Of a stretch of DNA of 64,000 bases, positions 51,904 through 63,722 are shown piece after piece (positions within the stretch are counted from its first letter, which is position 1; each line of letters opens with the position of its first letter). The stretch spans positions 29,634,001-29,698,000 of the forward strand of contig OU612065.1 in assembly GCA_914767715.1 (NCBI GenBank), written 5' to 3'. This DNA comes from Membranipora membranacea (lineage: Eukaryota > Bryozoa > Gymnolaemata > Cheilostomatida > Membraniporidae). A model generated the notes under the pieces. The model saw nothing but the letters and a program-made list of their open reading frames with translations. It did no database searches and was not told the origin of the DNA. Position numbers and translations under genes: made by a program.

Positions 51904-53510
51904 CTACATGTTACTGTCTCCTCTAATTCTTCGAGTCAGCTGAATATCCTTCACCATAATCGTCACTCTTTTAGCATGCAGCGCGCAAATATTTGCGTCC
52001 TCAAATAAACCGACCAAATATGCTTCACAAGCCTGAAATAACAAACCACATTTTTATCGAGAAATCCTATGTTGTACATGGTACAACTCTGACATTTGAA
52101 AATAATGACAACAAGTTACAATATATGTTAGACTGAGGACACACAAGAACTGCTATATACAGTAAAAAGATCAGGGAGGGTATATCTTACCCTCCATGAT
52201 AAAATGAAGTAGCCTATCTCATTTTAAAGGTTGTCTACACATTGTTGAAGAGATGACAACCACTGAAGGTCATTTTAAATGCTAAGACATCTTTCTTACC
52301 TCTTGCAGGGCCATAATAGCCGTCCCCGTCCACCTGAAATCAACTTTCCGTAGATTGAATGTTATCTCCCTCAGCTATCAATAAAAAACATGAGGCATAA
52401 TGTTAGTGGCCACACTTTTCAAGACAATGCGAGAGTCTGTCTGAGAACAGTAGAATATACTCCTAGTTGTAACATTTTTAGTCAAAACTGACCATTAGGA
52501 AAAATGAGGGATTCATATCTAATAGGCTATATGCATAAGTGAAGAACATAAATAAAATCAATCGCTACCACTGCTGCCACACAGCCAAATGTGTGCTTAT
52601 AGAATTCTGTGTAGCTCAAAACTAATAAAATGAGGCTGCAATCTCAGCATTGTCACCTAATGAGCAAATAATTTGCACAAACTTGCACATTAGCTGGTGC
52701 GTAGATTTCATAGATCAGTTTGTCCATTATCTTGGAGCTATGCAGAATTCAATGAGTACAAATTTGCATGAGCGGCAGCAGTAGTTTAAGCTGCTATCTA
52801 GAGAAGACAGATTTTTTTATAGGTTGAAGTAGGAGTCAATACAAAGTGATAATGATTTGACCAATATGAAACCAAAATGTGATAATATTCAGATAATCAT
52901 TGGCCACAGTTCAACCATAACATACCAAACGAGAGAATGGTAGCTTCCGTAAAAGTAAATGTGTCGTTTTCTGGAATTTCCTTATTTCAAGCAGTGCCCT
53001 CTGACCTGGTCGATAATTTCTTTTCCTTCTCACTGAATCACACAATGAATGAATTAGGAAAATACAAGATTTTACCTGAAGCATACATTGCAGGCTCAAG
53101 ATGATAACGGATTATGCATCTTAGTATGATCTGGGTATAGACTCGTCCATCTAAGCAATAACATCACATGGATATGTTTAGGCAGATTGTTGTTCATTGC
53201 AAACATTTTTGAACCATTTGAGATGCAAAGAGAGATCTATGCTTCGAAGTTTTCAGACAACTGAATCTTACCACAACTAAACTTATCAAGCTACATCATG
53301 ACTTTGAACTGAACACAACTTACCTGGCCTCTCAGCAGGTTCACCAGCCCTGCCAGAGCCAGTCCGACGAGGAGATACTCTTGCTCCAGGGCTACCACCC
53401 GACTCTGTACCGCGTGGTGACCTTCGCTCCGTAGGAGGACCAGTCTTTTTAGTAGGAGTTTTAGCACCTGATATGCGGCGCCCTGGCACCGAACTCTTGT
53501 TACGAACCAT
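51904..53510 (-). CDS. CENPA: CENP-A, centromeric histone H3 variant
   Basis: CENP-A replaces histone H3 in centromeric nucleosomes and specifies the kinetochore site. Four minus-strand exons, 53324-53510, 52926-53032, 52300-52374 and 51904-52032, join in phase to 165 residues. The N-tail (1-62) is Arg/Ser/Pro/Gly-rich with several SPR or SPG motifs and no H3-like ARTKQTA start. The histone fold reads [40 protein letters not shown] and [16 protein letters not shown], ending [10 protein letters not shown]. Loop 1 has one more residue than canonical H3 (RKVDFRW against KTDLRFQ) and a Trp where H3 has Gln, as in human CENP-A. Unlike canonical H3 genes, it has introns. The ATG at 53510 opens the first exon. 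Confidence 0.94.
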
Positions 53511-54328
53511 AGCTCACTGTGTCGCTGCGCATAAAAAATACATACATAATGTAGCTAAAGGTCTAGTGATCTGCAGCAATCTCGTTGCAACAAGCACAAT
53601 AGCTTTCAGCTTTGCTTTAAATGCAAGCATAATTTTCCCTTTACTTTTTCTCTACAATTTTCAGTTAGAGTGAGTTGCGGGTGACACATCACTGCTATCA
53701 GGTGTGGCAGCTCATCATTTATTTATATGTAAGAAGGCAAATTGAGGCACCTAGTTTTTATGTTATTAATTTCAGCTTAACGGAATAATTACCACAAACA
53801 AGTCAATTTAATCTTCATTACCCTGTGCAGATACAGTGAACCTCCACGCGAACACAGTGCTGTAGTGCAGCTAATTGGACTTGAAATCATTCATGGCAAG
53901 GCGCAGACCAAGCCACACAATGACAAGCTAATTAGCCCACACTCCCAGTGAACAACGGCCGGGGGGGGGGGTTGTGATGTAACGCAATTTAGCTACACAT
54001 ATCATTACAAATTACGATTCAGCCTAAATGCATAAAAAATTAACGGATCACTCACAAGGCAGAAGGAAATACATGACATTTTTTATTACCCCTGGTCCTC
54101 TATCTCAATACTTTTGAATGAATTATATTTATTGCACTTCGACCTTTTGTCTCATTGTTATTGTAGGCTAGGTATGTTTGCTGTTGAAGTTATGACAATT
54201 ATATTGCCATAAACATAAACAACGACTCACACCAAGTAGGCATCGAAGCCATTTAATCGGCCCAGTGAACTCATCATAGGGAGAGGTTGAGATACTTTTA
54301 CACACAACCTGTAGTAATTAAAATGTAA
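53511..54328. promoter_or_regulatory. CENP-A upstream region
   Basis: Presumed promoter and 5' UTR of CENP-A. It has no TATA box in a convincing place. A G-tract lies near 53949. No other gene is visible. Confidence 0.35.
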
Positions 54329-54829
54329 TAGACAGTTTTCTGAGCTCTTATTTATGTCTCAATTTGGAGTTGTCCTCTCTCCAGTTTGGTACTTTTAACC
54401 CACGCCACATAGGAAAAACCTGCTGAAAGAGGGTTATCTTGAAAACCGCTTATGTTAGGGAAAAACTGATTTTTGATTCAGAGTCTGCACCATTGAAAAC
54501 CCTGTGAGACAGGGTTTCCAAAACATTGGGAGGCTTGAATGTTGATCAATCCTAATTTTAGTGATGAAATTCTGCCAAATTGTCAGCAAAACTGGCAGAA
54601 AATGCTATAATTGGCTATCCAAATACTAAAATGATTTCCCAAACTATGTCCATATGAGTTTTCAATGCTGCAGATTCTGAAACAAAAATCATTTTTATCC
54701 TATTATAAGCGGTTATCAAGAAAACCCTCTTTTCAGCACGTTTTTCCTATGCGCCGTGGGTTAAAAGTACCAAACTGGAGAGAGGACAACTCCGAACCGA
54801 GGCCTAAATCAGAGCCCAAAAACTGTCTA
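54329..54829. mobile_element. TAGACAG-end MITE, copy 2
   Basis: Same ends and arms as the copy at 46555, in the same orientation, about 500 bp, with scattered substitutions. It lies upstream of CENP-A. The apparent short frames here come from the element. Confidence 0.85.
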
Positions 54830-55386
54830 TTATTCCCAGCCAAGGCTTTCTACATTGATAATGACTGAGTCATCATTATAATTACAGAATGTTATTCTTA
54901 ACTTTATCTATTCCATGTATAATTGTCTCCTCTAGCCAGAAAAATAGCACACTATTTAAGTTAAAACTTTGAAAAGGTGGGGTGCAAACATTGGCATTGA
55001 TCTGGGAACTGGCGCGTTCTGAGCTGTCGCTGACACATAGTCGGAAAACCCTGACTGGCATTCTGGGATGCCATCGGCTTAGCCAGAAAACCCATGACTG
55101 GTGGTATTACACTACTTTATCGAGCACACAATCATACAGATGGTTTACAAGCCATTACTGCTAACATGCTCACTTGACTGACCTAACAAGGTTACACACT
55201 AATCATACACCATTGGTATCCATTCCAATCATTCTCTCACCTGAACATACTGACTGACAAACTCAACATCTATCTCTCTGGTAAATATTATTTACATCTA
55301 AACCTTATTGCATACTGATATAAATCTTAGCATTGGGCTAAGTTGAGCCACCTTGTATTTGCATCCAACTACGTATCACAGAGGTA

Positions 55387-55422
55387 GCCTGTTTTGACAA
55401 CAAGCTTGTCAAGACAGGCTAA
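55387..55422. repeat. hairpin related to 1665-1736
   Basis: GCCTGTTTTGACA and AGCTTGTCAAGACAGGC share the arm sequence of the TXN2-intron hairpin, with only a few bases between the arms. Confidence 0.55.
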
Positions 55423-55502
55423 GGGAGAAGTCGTTTGTTGGCCTCCCTTGTCTTTGATTGATTGTCTTACCATACCTTAACTACAGCTAATCCAAATATC
55501 CG

Positions 55503-55730
55503 TCACAAGGCGCGAATGGATATATGTACACATGATGGTTTGAGATCTGGGTATGGCACGTGTGAGACGAGTGTCATGTTGTTAGACTGGGAATCGTAGA
55601 GAAAAACTTCCGATGTGATACAAAATATTAAATTATGATAAGCATTAATTTGAGCACAGACAACTGGTGCCATTTGTTCCAAAAGTAAGAGAGGAAATTT
55701 TCCGAACCCATGGTACCAGCATAGGTGTTC
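55503..55730 (-). CDS. possible C-terminal exon, unrecognised
   Basis: An open frame of about 75 residues contains MAPVVCAQINAYHNLIFCI, EVFLYDSQSNNMTLVSHV and ends CVHISIRAL before a TGA. Residue usage looks more like coding sequence than the surrounding frames. There is no clear upstream exon or strong acceptor, and I do not recognise a family. It may be chance. Confidence 0.25.
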   Translation of the reverse strand, partial: EHLCWYHGFGKFPLLLLEQMAPVVCAQINAYHNLIFCITSEVFLYDSQSNNMTLVSHVPYPDLKPSCVHISIRAL

Positions 55731-56269
55731 ATACAAGGAAAATTTCCTTGGTTAATATTACTAGGCTGAGTTTGGGTGGATGGTCAAGTCAGTGGAAAGA
55801 CATCATCTTTTATAATCTCTCGGTTCAAATATATAGATAGATATACTCATACTGAAAGAAAAGAATATTATTATATAATGTGTTTACCTCTCTAACTCAT
55901 GGGAAACCTCAGGATCTGCACTTGGTTCTGATTGTCCTATGGTGATTAGCACGTTGGCTAGTATAAGCCCTTGACACAAGGGTATTAGATACTATACAAT
56001 CCTTGCTTGACAGAAGAGAGAGTTTGAAATTTTTGAAATTGGTGGTTAAAAATGTGAGTAAATGGGCTCAATGTGTATTTGTCAAGGTTGTCATATTGAT
56101 TAAAGAGTACAAATGCAGGTAAAATATTAAAATTAATATGATAATGTAAGCTTAAACCTATAGTGGGAATAACTCCACTAATAGTCTGAAGAAAAATTTC
56201 ACCTTTGAACAACTTTTTTACTGGCAAATATCTTGATCTTCAGCTAGCTGTATCTATCTCTTCACACAA

Positions 56270-59200
56270 ATGTCTGAGAAGAAAGCAGTTTCATTCAAAG
56301 AAGGTGCTCCTGAATGTCAGGTAACAAAATTATAGCAATCTAACTAAATAGCACAACTATATGACTCCTTAGTAACACTAAGGCTATCCATGATCAAACT
56401 ATATCTGATTCTTAGTCTAATTGTATATATATATATATATATATATATACCATTTCTTGGTAAATACCAATACTGAATCTAACTCCTTGATCTAATATAT
56501 ACAGGCATACATACTTAGTTAGTAGGCTATGCCGCTATGACATGTATGTGCAGTAGTAACCAATTAATGATGATTGTTACTAAATAAGTTGTTAATTTTG
56601 CAAGTAAAATGATATTGATAATAAGGGATTAGGGTTTATTCAATGAAGGAGTTCATTGGTTTATTGAACAAGATATCCCAATTTGTTTTCATGTATCAAA
56701 GTAATTGGCGCATCGTCATTGTACCAACATCATCAACGAAAACATTAATTTTATGGGATCTACGCCCCAGTAGGTTTGCACACATTTTATTGTAGCGATG
56801 AAGATATAAAACACCTTGTCTTCTCCACAGCTAAACACACCACCTAAACTTTTGAGCCAAACTGATAAAAAACCTAAATGAGCTGACAGATTGAAGACAC
56901 ATCATTGTGAACAATCATATCGAACTAAGATGAACTTTGGGCCTCTGACTTTGTACCACCCTTAAACTGTATTCTACTGAAGAAATGAGTGCTACGATAT
57001 ATATAAATTGCAAGTATGATGCCAAGCTCTATAAGTTACTACACCAGTTCAGAGCACTAGATCATGTGCAGATACATAAGGGGTAGGCATTTGCTTTGTA
57101 TCTGTGACCCATCCCTTTCAAGGAATCTCTTGCGATGAACACAGAGCCTTTGAATGAGCCTCAAAACACATCAAGGTATCATCTCTCAAGGTTAATCCCT
57201 GCTTTTTATAGCTTTAACCTGTGGAACCAGGATCAGCACTTGACACAAACAACTAATCAACACACCTAAAGTTCTTCTGAGGCAACCATTATTCCAGTGC
57301 ATCACTGTTAGTAAAATAAGTATGGCAGAGGTAGAGAAATGTGTATTCTGCCGTATCGTGAAGAAACAGGAGCCCAGTGAGATGATATATGAAGATGAGA
57401 TAGTTATAGCATTCAGAGATATAAAACCGGCTACAGATCATCACTATCTAGTCATACCTAAAGTTCACATCGACAATCCAAAGATACTTACTCATGAGCA
57501 CCTGGAGCTGATTGTTCATATGAGAGATGTTGCTGATAAGGTGCTGCTACAACAGGGTGTAACTGCTGAAGATGAGAATAAAAGATTCGGGTATCATTGG
57601 CCTCCGTTCAATATGATTAACCACCTACATCTACACGCTATTGGCAACACTGGCTCAATGGGATTCATTGCCAGAGGGATTTTCAAGACTGGTTCTCTTT
57701 GGTTTGTTGCCCATGAATGGCTTGTGAAGCATTTGGAGGACATGAAAGGGCAAGGACAAAAATAAATTTGACTAAATGACGTAAAACACAGATTGTTATC
57801 CATGATTTACTGATAATCATGTGTTACAATTGATTTCAGCTTCAGACAACCAATCATTAATTAGTTTATATATGAACAGTAAATGATATAATTTTTTTTC
57901 AGCAGTTATTTATCGAAAGTTATTTGATTTTCTTTATGGTGGTAGTAGAAATTCATGTAGTGAATATAGATCAAGAATAACAAAACATCGAGCTAATGAT
58001 TTTCATGTCACAAGTCCCTGTCTCATAATATACCTTTGTTCTTTTGGCAACTGTGCTAAAAAGTGTGCTATCTTCTCCCCATTGAGGTCCCTTGCATTGA
58101 TTTTAGGAGTTTGATGCCACAACCACTAGCAATCAGCAAGCCCCACCCTCTAATGAAGACATCAAAAAGAAGCACACTCTAGACAGTGATGAGGAGGACA
58201 ATGCTGATGATGATGTTATGGATGATGAGGAAATTGAAGGTTAGCTGCTCTTGATATTAATTTTGCATCTTATATATCTTTATTGCCATCCTTGATATGC
58301 TCGCTTGAGATTATGTGAATGTGAGTGATTAATGATCACAAATATTTTACTTAATTGCCAAAATAAGATGTGGTGCATAGGCATTGTGAGACTATTCAGC
58401 CCGTAGGAAGCCACCACAAGTCATGTGATAAGATCCTTGCTAAAATAGACAGTTTTCTGAGCTCTGATTTAGGCCTCAATTCGGAGTAGTCCTCTCTCCA
58501 GTTTGGTACTTTTAACCCACGCCGCATAGGAAAAACGTGCTGAAAAGAGGGTTATCTTGAAAACCGCTTATAATAGGATAAAAATTATTTTTGATTCAGA
58601 ATCTGCAACATTGAAAACTCCTATCGACATAGTTTGGGAAATAATTTTAGTAATTGGATAGTCAATTATAGCATTTTCTGTCTGTTTTGCGGACAATTTG
58701 GCAGAATTTTTCATGAGTTTCGTCACTAAAATTAAGATTTATCAACATTCAAGCCTCCAATGATTTGGAAACCCTGTCTCACAGGTTTTCAATGGTGCAG
58801 ACTCTGAATCAGAAATCATTTTTATCCTATCATAAGCGGTTTTCAAGATAACCCTCTTTCAGCAGGTTTTTCCTATGCGGCGTGGGTTAAAAGTACCAAA
58901 CTGGAGAGAGGACAACTCCGAATTGAGGCATAAATAAGAGCTCAGAAAACTGTCTATATGCTTATTATATAGTGCCCACCGACTATCCTTCTGATTTATA
59001 TGTGCCGAGGGAGTTGTGACCAGAAGTTCATCTCTATCTTTCATTTACACTCATAGGGATCCTAATTTCAGGTATGCTAACACTATTCTTACTTTACAAA
59101 TATAGGTCAAGAAGATGATACAATTGCCTTTGATGGCGAGATAACAATCATGCCATTCAACATGAAGGAAGAAATGGAGACTGGCCATTTTGATACTGCT

Positions 59201-62200
59201 GGTACATATATATTCAGTAAAGAGGTGAGTTGGTAACTTTGAATTTTCGTTTGTGAAGCTTTCAATGACAACTCTGTACATTAATCTTCCAACTTGAAAT
59301 CAGGAACGCTAGTATTGGGCTGGTTCGAGTGTGAACGGAGATCTACGAGCTCCTGCAAGTAGCAGAACATCCTGTCAGAGAATTTCTTCCTTAAGATTTT
59401 ATCTCAAGGGTTGTCTTACCTTACATGAGATCCCCTTGGTTTTGTTATAATTAAGCCTGGGATGAGATGACACTTTCTCTGTAAATTTCGATTGTGCCAG
59501 GATGTGTAGTTGCTATATATGGTTTATCCAAAATTGCGACTTAGGATAGTCAAAGAATTGGCCTAACTTTGTCTAAACTGTGCCTATATGAGCGTAACTG
59601 GTCAGCATCGGAGCAGTAAAGGATGGTTTCATGTAACTGCTTGACAATATTTTCAATCATTTTATGAACACAGGATGGAATCAAAGATAATTGGATGGAT
59701 GATGTTGACTGGGTCAAGGTCACACAGAAATCCAAAACTGGTGACAAAGATGGAGAAGGCAGTGACTCATCCGACTCTGAACCTGAACCGGTCAATGAGC
59801 TCCAGTCATGGAAAGGTAAACTTGTTTTTGGCTGTAAATCACTGTTTTCAATTCAGAGCAATCGTACCTAGTCTCCAGGTTGACATGGGCAAAACTTTCA
59901 CCTAACTTTTTGTCTGATTGATATTATGGACTATCCTGATTGATTCCCAATACCTATGGTGTATTGTCATAGATATAACTATCTGCAGTTTGCATGCTAA
60001 GTGTCATTTACACAGTTCATGTTACAGTTACGAGTAATGATTATTAAATAATTATTCAAGGTAGAGTGAATTTTTACTGGCACTTCCTCATGGTTTGACG
60101 GTTATCTTCTCTTGTTTTGTGAGAGGACAACAGCAATAAATGCATAAAAATTAGGATTGAATAACGTTGTTTTATTCACCTACACATGAATCCACATTTG
60201 GGGCTGTGCTGTTGTAATATCAATCTTTTTTTGATTCATAGATATGGTTGCTCTGATGAAGCCTGGAGAATCTGTAGCCAAATCACTGAGGAGACTTGGA
60301 GGTGGAAACAAAAAGATGACGTCAGCTCAGAGATTGAAGGCCAAGAAGCTAGGAATCAAACCTACCCCGGAGGAGCTGAAGATGCAGGAATCATTCCAGA
60401 GTCTGACCAGTTTAGCTGATAGACTCATACAAACAGGTTAGAGGATAGTCCTGAGTTCAAAAGAAAAACATAAAGCTTTAAAAAATTTCTATGTTATTAG
60501 ATTGTGGGCATTGTTTAGTAGCCTATGTAATTGTAGTATGTAACTTTTAGCATTGATTGTAGTATGTTCATTTTCGTATGAAATTGTAGTACATATCTTC
60601 AAATGTCTAACGTTTAGTTTGTATGAAGTTGAAAACTTGAAATAGCTCAATTCAGGTTGCCAGTGTTCTATCTTCTTCCATGGTATAGGTCATACTGGCT
60701 TCATACGTCCAGCAATTGGGTATAAATTGTATGGTTAAAAACCCTATGAACAATGATTATATCAACGTATCGTTCACAAGGAAACTAATTTTCATTTATT
60801 TTTCCTAAGGTTATATGGAGATATATGAGGACACTTATGAGAAGCTGTCGTATAAGATAAAAGAAAAGGAGACGACTGTAAACAAGAGAACAGCTCCGGC
60901 TGATGAAGACGCAGAGCTCGATATGTTTGGTGAAAGCTTTGATGTGAAGGCTGAATCTTCTACTGACAAAGGTATGATTTCCAGTAGTGTATGCTGTGAT
61001 GACTCAAAATAACTCAAATATTTGATCAATGGATTGATGGTATATTATACCATCAATCCATTGATCAAACTAAATTTTCGAGTTATGCGGTGTCGATATG
61101 AAGATTAGGGAGCTGAAAATCTTAAGTAGAACTCAACAACAAAATATTTCTCAATGTGAAAATTTTTTTGTCAAGGACATATGTTTCATGACCCGCGGTA
61201 GTTTGGTGGCTGAAATATCCCCAATTATGGTTTTGTTGTATTCTATTATCTACCATCCCTTCGATAATTGAATACCACCAAATCCATAAATGGTTCAGTT
61301 TGAGTTCTGCATTTAATGATGTTGCAGTGAGTTACTGGTCTAACCTCCCATTGCAAGAATTAAATCTGCAAAAATTAAATGTTATTAAGATATTAATAAG
61401 ATTTGAGGTTCATACAACTCCTTTGCTCATTCATGGATAATAAGCAGCGTTCTAATTAATGTTTTACAAAAGTTCCCATTGTTGCCTGTTTAGACAATTC
61501 TAGATCACCTGCCTGTGTTTTGGTGTGACATCATAAGCTTGTTACAGCAGTATTGTTGGGTACGGCTTATGAACAGTCAAGTGCATTGGTTTTCTTTACG
61601 GAATATTGTAATAGGTTTCTGAACTGACAAATGTCGGTTCACTTGCATAAACTGAGCCTCCTTATAGGCATATATGATTAGTGAGATTTCAATCAACTCA
61701 TAAGACAGGAATGTGTGACTTTATGGTTTATACGAAAAATCTGAAGATAAAACTTCAATGTAGCCACAATTTGAGAAAACTTGAAACCCTAAATAATTTT
61801 TTTATACAGGTAGCTACATCCAGTATTTTATTGCAAAGCCAATGTTTTCTTATGTGTATCTTGATGATATACCTTGTCAACTACTCACCACGGGATTGCT
61901 ATAGATCATTAGGCATGCCCCTACGGAAGGAGCTAAAACAGTCCCCCCCCCCCAATTTACCACTCGATCACCAAATAAAACCCTGTCTCCAAAAGGCCCT
62001 TTTTTTACAATCAGATCAGCTGCAATTCTCAAAAACTCTCATAAAAGAAGAATATGGGTTTCTTTGTCATTTCACATATTTGTCTATTCTCTAATAATAT
62101 GAAAACCTATTTACCTGACTGTCTTCACTCTGCATCACCTTGTAGATGAGCCTCAAGCTAAAAAAGCTAAAACAGATGAGTCTAATGGTGAGCCGGCTAA

Positions 62201-62417
62201 ACCAGCAGCGGAAGCATCAGAAGATTCAGGCAAAGTTATGTGGGAATATAAATGGGAAAATAAAGATGAGGCTAAAACTCATGGCCCATATAACAGTGAG
62301 GATATGCAGGCGTGGGTGGACGAGGGATCGTTTCCTGATGGTGTCTTTGTAAGAAAAGTTGGCTCTGGTCAAAGCTTCTATACATCTAAACGTATCGATT
62401 TTGATTTGTATACTTGA
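56270..62417 (+). CDS. CD2BP2: CD2BP2, U5 snRNP GYF-domain protein
   Basis: CD2BP2 (U5-52K) is a component of the U5 and tri-snRNP assembly pathway and binds proline-rich ligands through its GYF domain. Exons 56270-56320, 58107-58239, 59106-59224, 59674-59815, 60242-60436, 60810-60971 and 62146-62417 join in phase to 357 residues (human 341). Family marks are [11 protein letters not shown] at the start, [50 protein letters not shown] and a C-terminal GYF domain (about 298-357) with MWEYKWEN and the final [10 protein letters not shown]. The GYF signature reads GSF at 328-330, so the family Tyr is Ser here. Intron 1 contains HINT3; intron 2 contains a MITE. Confidence 0.95.
57322..57765 (+). 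CDS. HINT3: HINT3-like HIT hydrolase, intronless
   Basis: HINT3 is a histidine-triad nucleotide-binding protein that hydrolyses adenosine 5'-phosphoramidates and acyl-adenylates. The single exon encodes 147 residues. C7 and C10 form the N-terminal CxxC (CVFC), followed by [19 protein letters not shown] and the catalytic triad motif HLHLHAI at 101-107 (H101, H103, H105). [13 protein letters not shown] and the C-terminal [13 protein letters not shown] match the HINT3 branch better than HINT1. The gene lies wholly within intron 1 of CD2BP2 on the same strand. Human HINT3 has introns, so this copy may derive from a retroposed mRNA; I see no poly(A) tail. An AATAAA overlaps the stop codon. Confidence 0.92.
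   Translation: MAEVEKCVFCRIVKKQEPSEMIYEDEIVIAFRDIKPATDHHYLVIPKVHIDNPKILTHEHLELIVHMRDVADKVLLQQGVTAEDENKRFGYHWPPFNMINHLHLHAIGNTGSMGFIARGIFKTGSLWFVAHEWLVKHLEDMKGQGQK
58446..58956. mobile_element. TAGACAG-end MITE, copy 3 (CD2BP2 intron 2)
   Basis: The third copy, 511 bp, is inverted relative to copies 1 and 2 by its internal sequence. Flanks read AAAA-TAGACAG and CTGTCTA-TATG, again consistent with a TA target. Confidence 0.85.
61021..61069. repeat. perfect 24-bp-arm palindrome
   Basis: TTTGATCAATGGATTGATGG at the left is matched exactly by its reverse complement, with a single-base centre. It lies in the last intron of CD2BP2, 50 bp past an exon. Confidence 0.7.
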
Positions 62418-62789
62418 AGTAAAGCCGCAACACTGCCACTGTTCAGGTAGTTTTATGGATATTAAATTTTAAATTAAATATGGATTTACTTCATAGTTCT
62501 TTGTATATCTTGTAAAAATGTGTAATGTCATGATGCTAATAGTTGGGCTGTACTGTATAGAAAATCTTATTGTACAAAAGAGTAAATCAGGGAGTAAAAT
62601 GCCATTATTGCGATTGCAACACTGTATGACTACTTGCATGCAATTAAAGTAGAAAATAACAATTTGTTGTGATTAAATACAATGTTTGGCTCAGCCAAAC
62701 AGTCTCCTTTGGCGCAATATTAACCGCTTTTATTTATATTCTTCACTGATCGCCTAATGCCTCACCAAAACCTTCAGAGACAATTGCAC
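62418..62789. other. convergent 3' flanks
   Basis: CD2BP2 (plus) and the unrecognised gene (minus) end facing each other. I see only 3' UTR-like AT-rich sequence. Confidence 0.5.
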
Positions 62790-63722
62790 TCACAATCTTG
62801 TGCCAAATACGACACTGTAGTCGATTAGCTCAGCTTTGTTTACACCTGGACTACTTCTATGGAAAGACCTAGACTCTACTCCACGTAGTTTCTGTAAATA
62901 AGGAGTCAGTGTGCTCTGTCCCAAAATCTTGACAAGCTCATGTAGTTGTTTTTTCCTCTCTTTCTCAGTCTTGACACCGTTGCGTGAGAAGTCATTTTTA
63001 ACCAAAGAACTGAATTTGACGTTGTTGGGAAATTCTGCGCCTGCTAAACATGGTTCAGATCTGTAAATATTGTTGTTGTGTGACTTAGAATTGGCTAATA
63101 AAGACTTGGATACAGTTGTCTGCTTTGCATTCATTCTAAATGGCACTTGCCCGGTCTGTTCATGAAAAGCCAATGAATCATCAAACTTGGCATCCTTCAT
63201 CAGCACCACATGGCGAGGGGATGGGCGATCAATTCTTGCGGACTGAGACGGCGGCCGAGCCGTTACTTTGTACGGTAGACTAGCTGGTAGCTTATAATTG
63301 ACTGATGGCGCTGGCTTGGGATGCAAGGCCAGCTTCGGCGGGGTATCTGAGGAGCTGCTGCCATATTTGATAGTGGCATCAGACCTTGTGACATCAGAGT
63401 TAGTTAATAATGTTGTGTCTTTCTCCGGGTTGTTACTGCTACTTGGTGGGGAGAATGACATGCCACTAGCTCTCTTCATGAATTTTCCTGTCAGGTTAAC
63501 ATCGAGAGGTTTGCGGGACTTTAAGTATCGTCTTGGTTTACATTCCACATCATCCTCACTTTCGTCCACAATGTAATCTTTAATATCCTCGTATGACAGC
63601 ATCTTACGAGGCTCATTAGGAGGATGAGGCTGTAATCTACAGCTGTCAGCCAGTGTGTATATGTTATTCTCCACTACAGTTGCACATGATGGCCTACAAT
63701 ATAATAGATCAGCATCAGTCAT
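62790..63722 (-). CDS. unrecognised protein, 3' exon of a minus-strand gene
   Basis: The open frame ends at 62790 and runs at least to an in-frame Met at 63720-63722 (310 residues); it is open to about 63870 without another ATG. It is a long, mostly disordered-looking Ser/Pro/Lys-rich protein with YEDIKDYIVDESEDDVE near the N-side, PSSLP-like and RPSPRHVVLMKD segments in the middle, and a helical C-terminus (ELVKILGQSTLTPYLQKLRG, then ELIDYSVVFGTRL). Upstream exons probably lie beyond 64000 or around 63870-64000. I do not recognise a family. It is convergent with CD2BP2. Confidence 0.65.
   Translation of the reverse strand: MTDADLLYCRPSCATVVENNIYTLADSCRLQPHPPNEPRKMLSYEDIKDYIVDESEDDVECKPRRYLKSRKPLDVNLTGKFMKRASGMSFSPPSSSNNPEKDTTLLTNSDVTRSDATIKYGSSSSDTPPKLALHPKPAPSVNYKLPASLPYKVTARPPSQSARIDRPSPRHVVLMKDAKFDDSLAFHEQTGQVPFRMNAKQTTVSKSLLANSKSHNNNIYRSEPCLAGAEFPNNVKFSSLVKNDFSRNGVKTEKERKKQLHELVKILGQSTLTPYLQKLRGVESRSFHRSSPGVNKAELIDYSVVFGTRL

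Larger units (their letters stand above)
54830..56269. other. intergenic DNA between CENP-A and CD2BP2
   Basis: It holds the 55387-55422 hairpin and a possible minus-strand exon at 55503-55730 (listed separately). Otherwise it is AT-rich with no gene. Confidence 0.45.

Noticed and set aside
56424-56449. (TA)n run as an origin or regulatory site
   Set aside because: A plain dinucleotide microsatellite in an intron.
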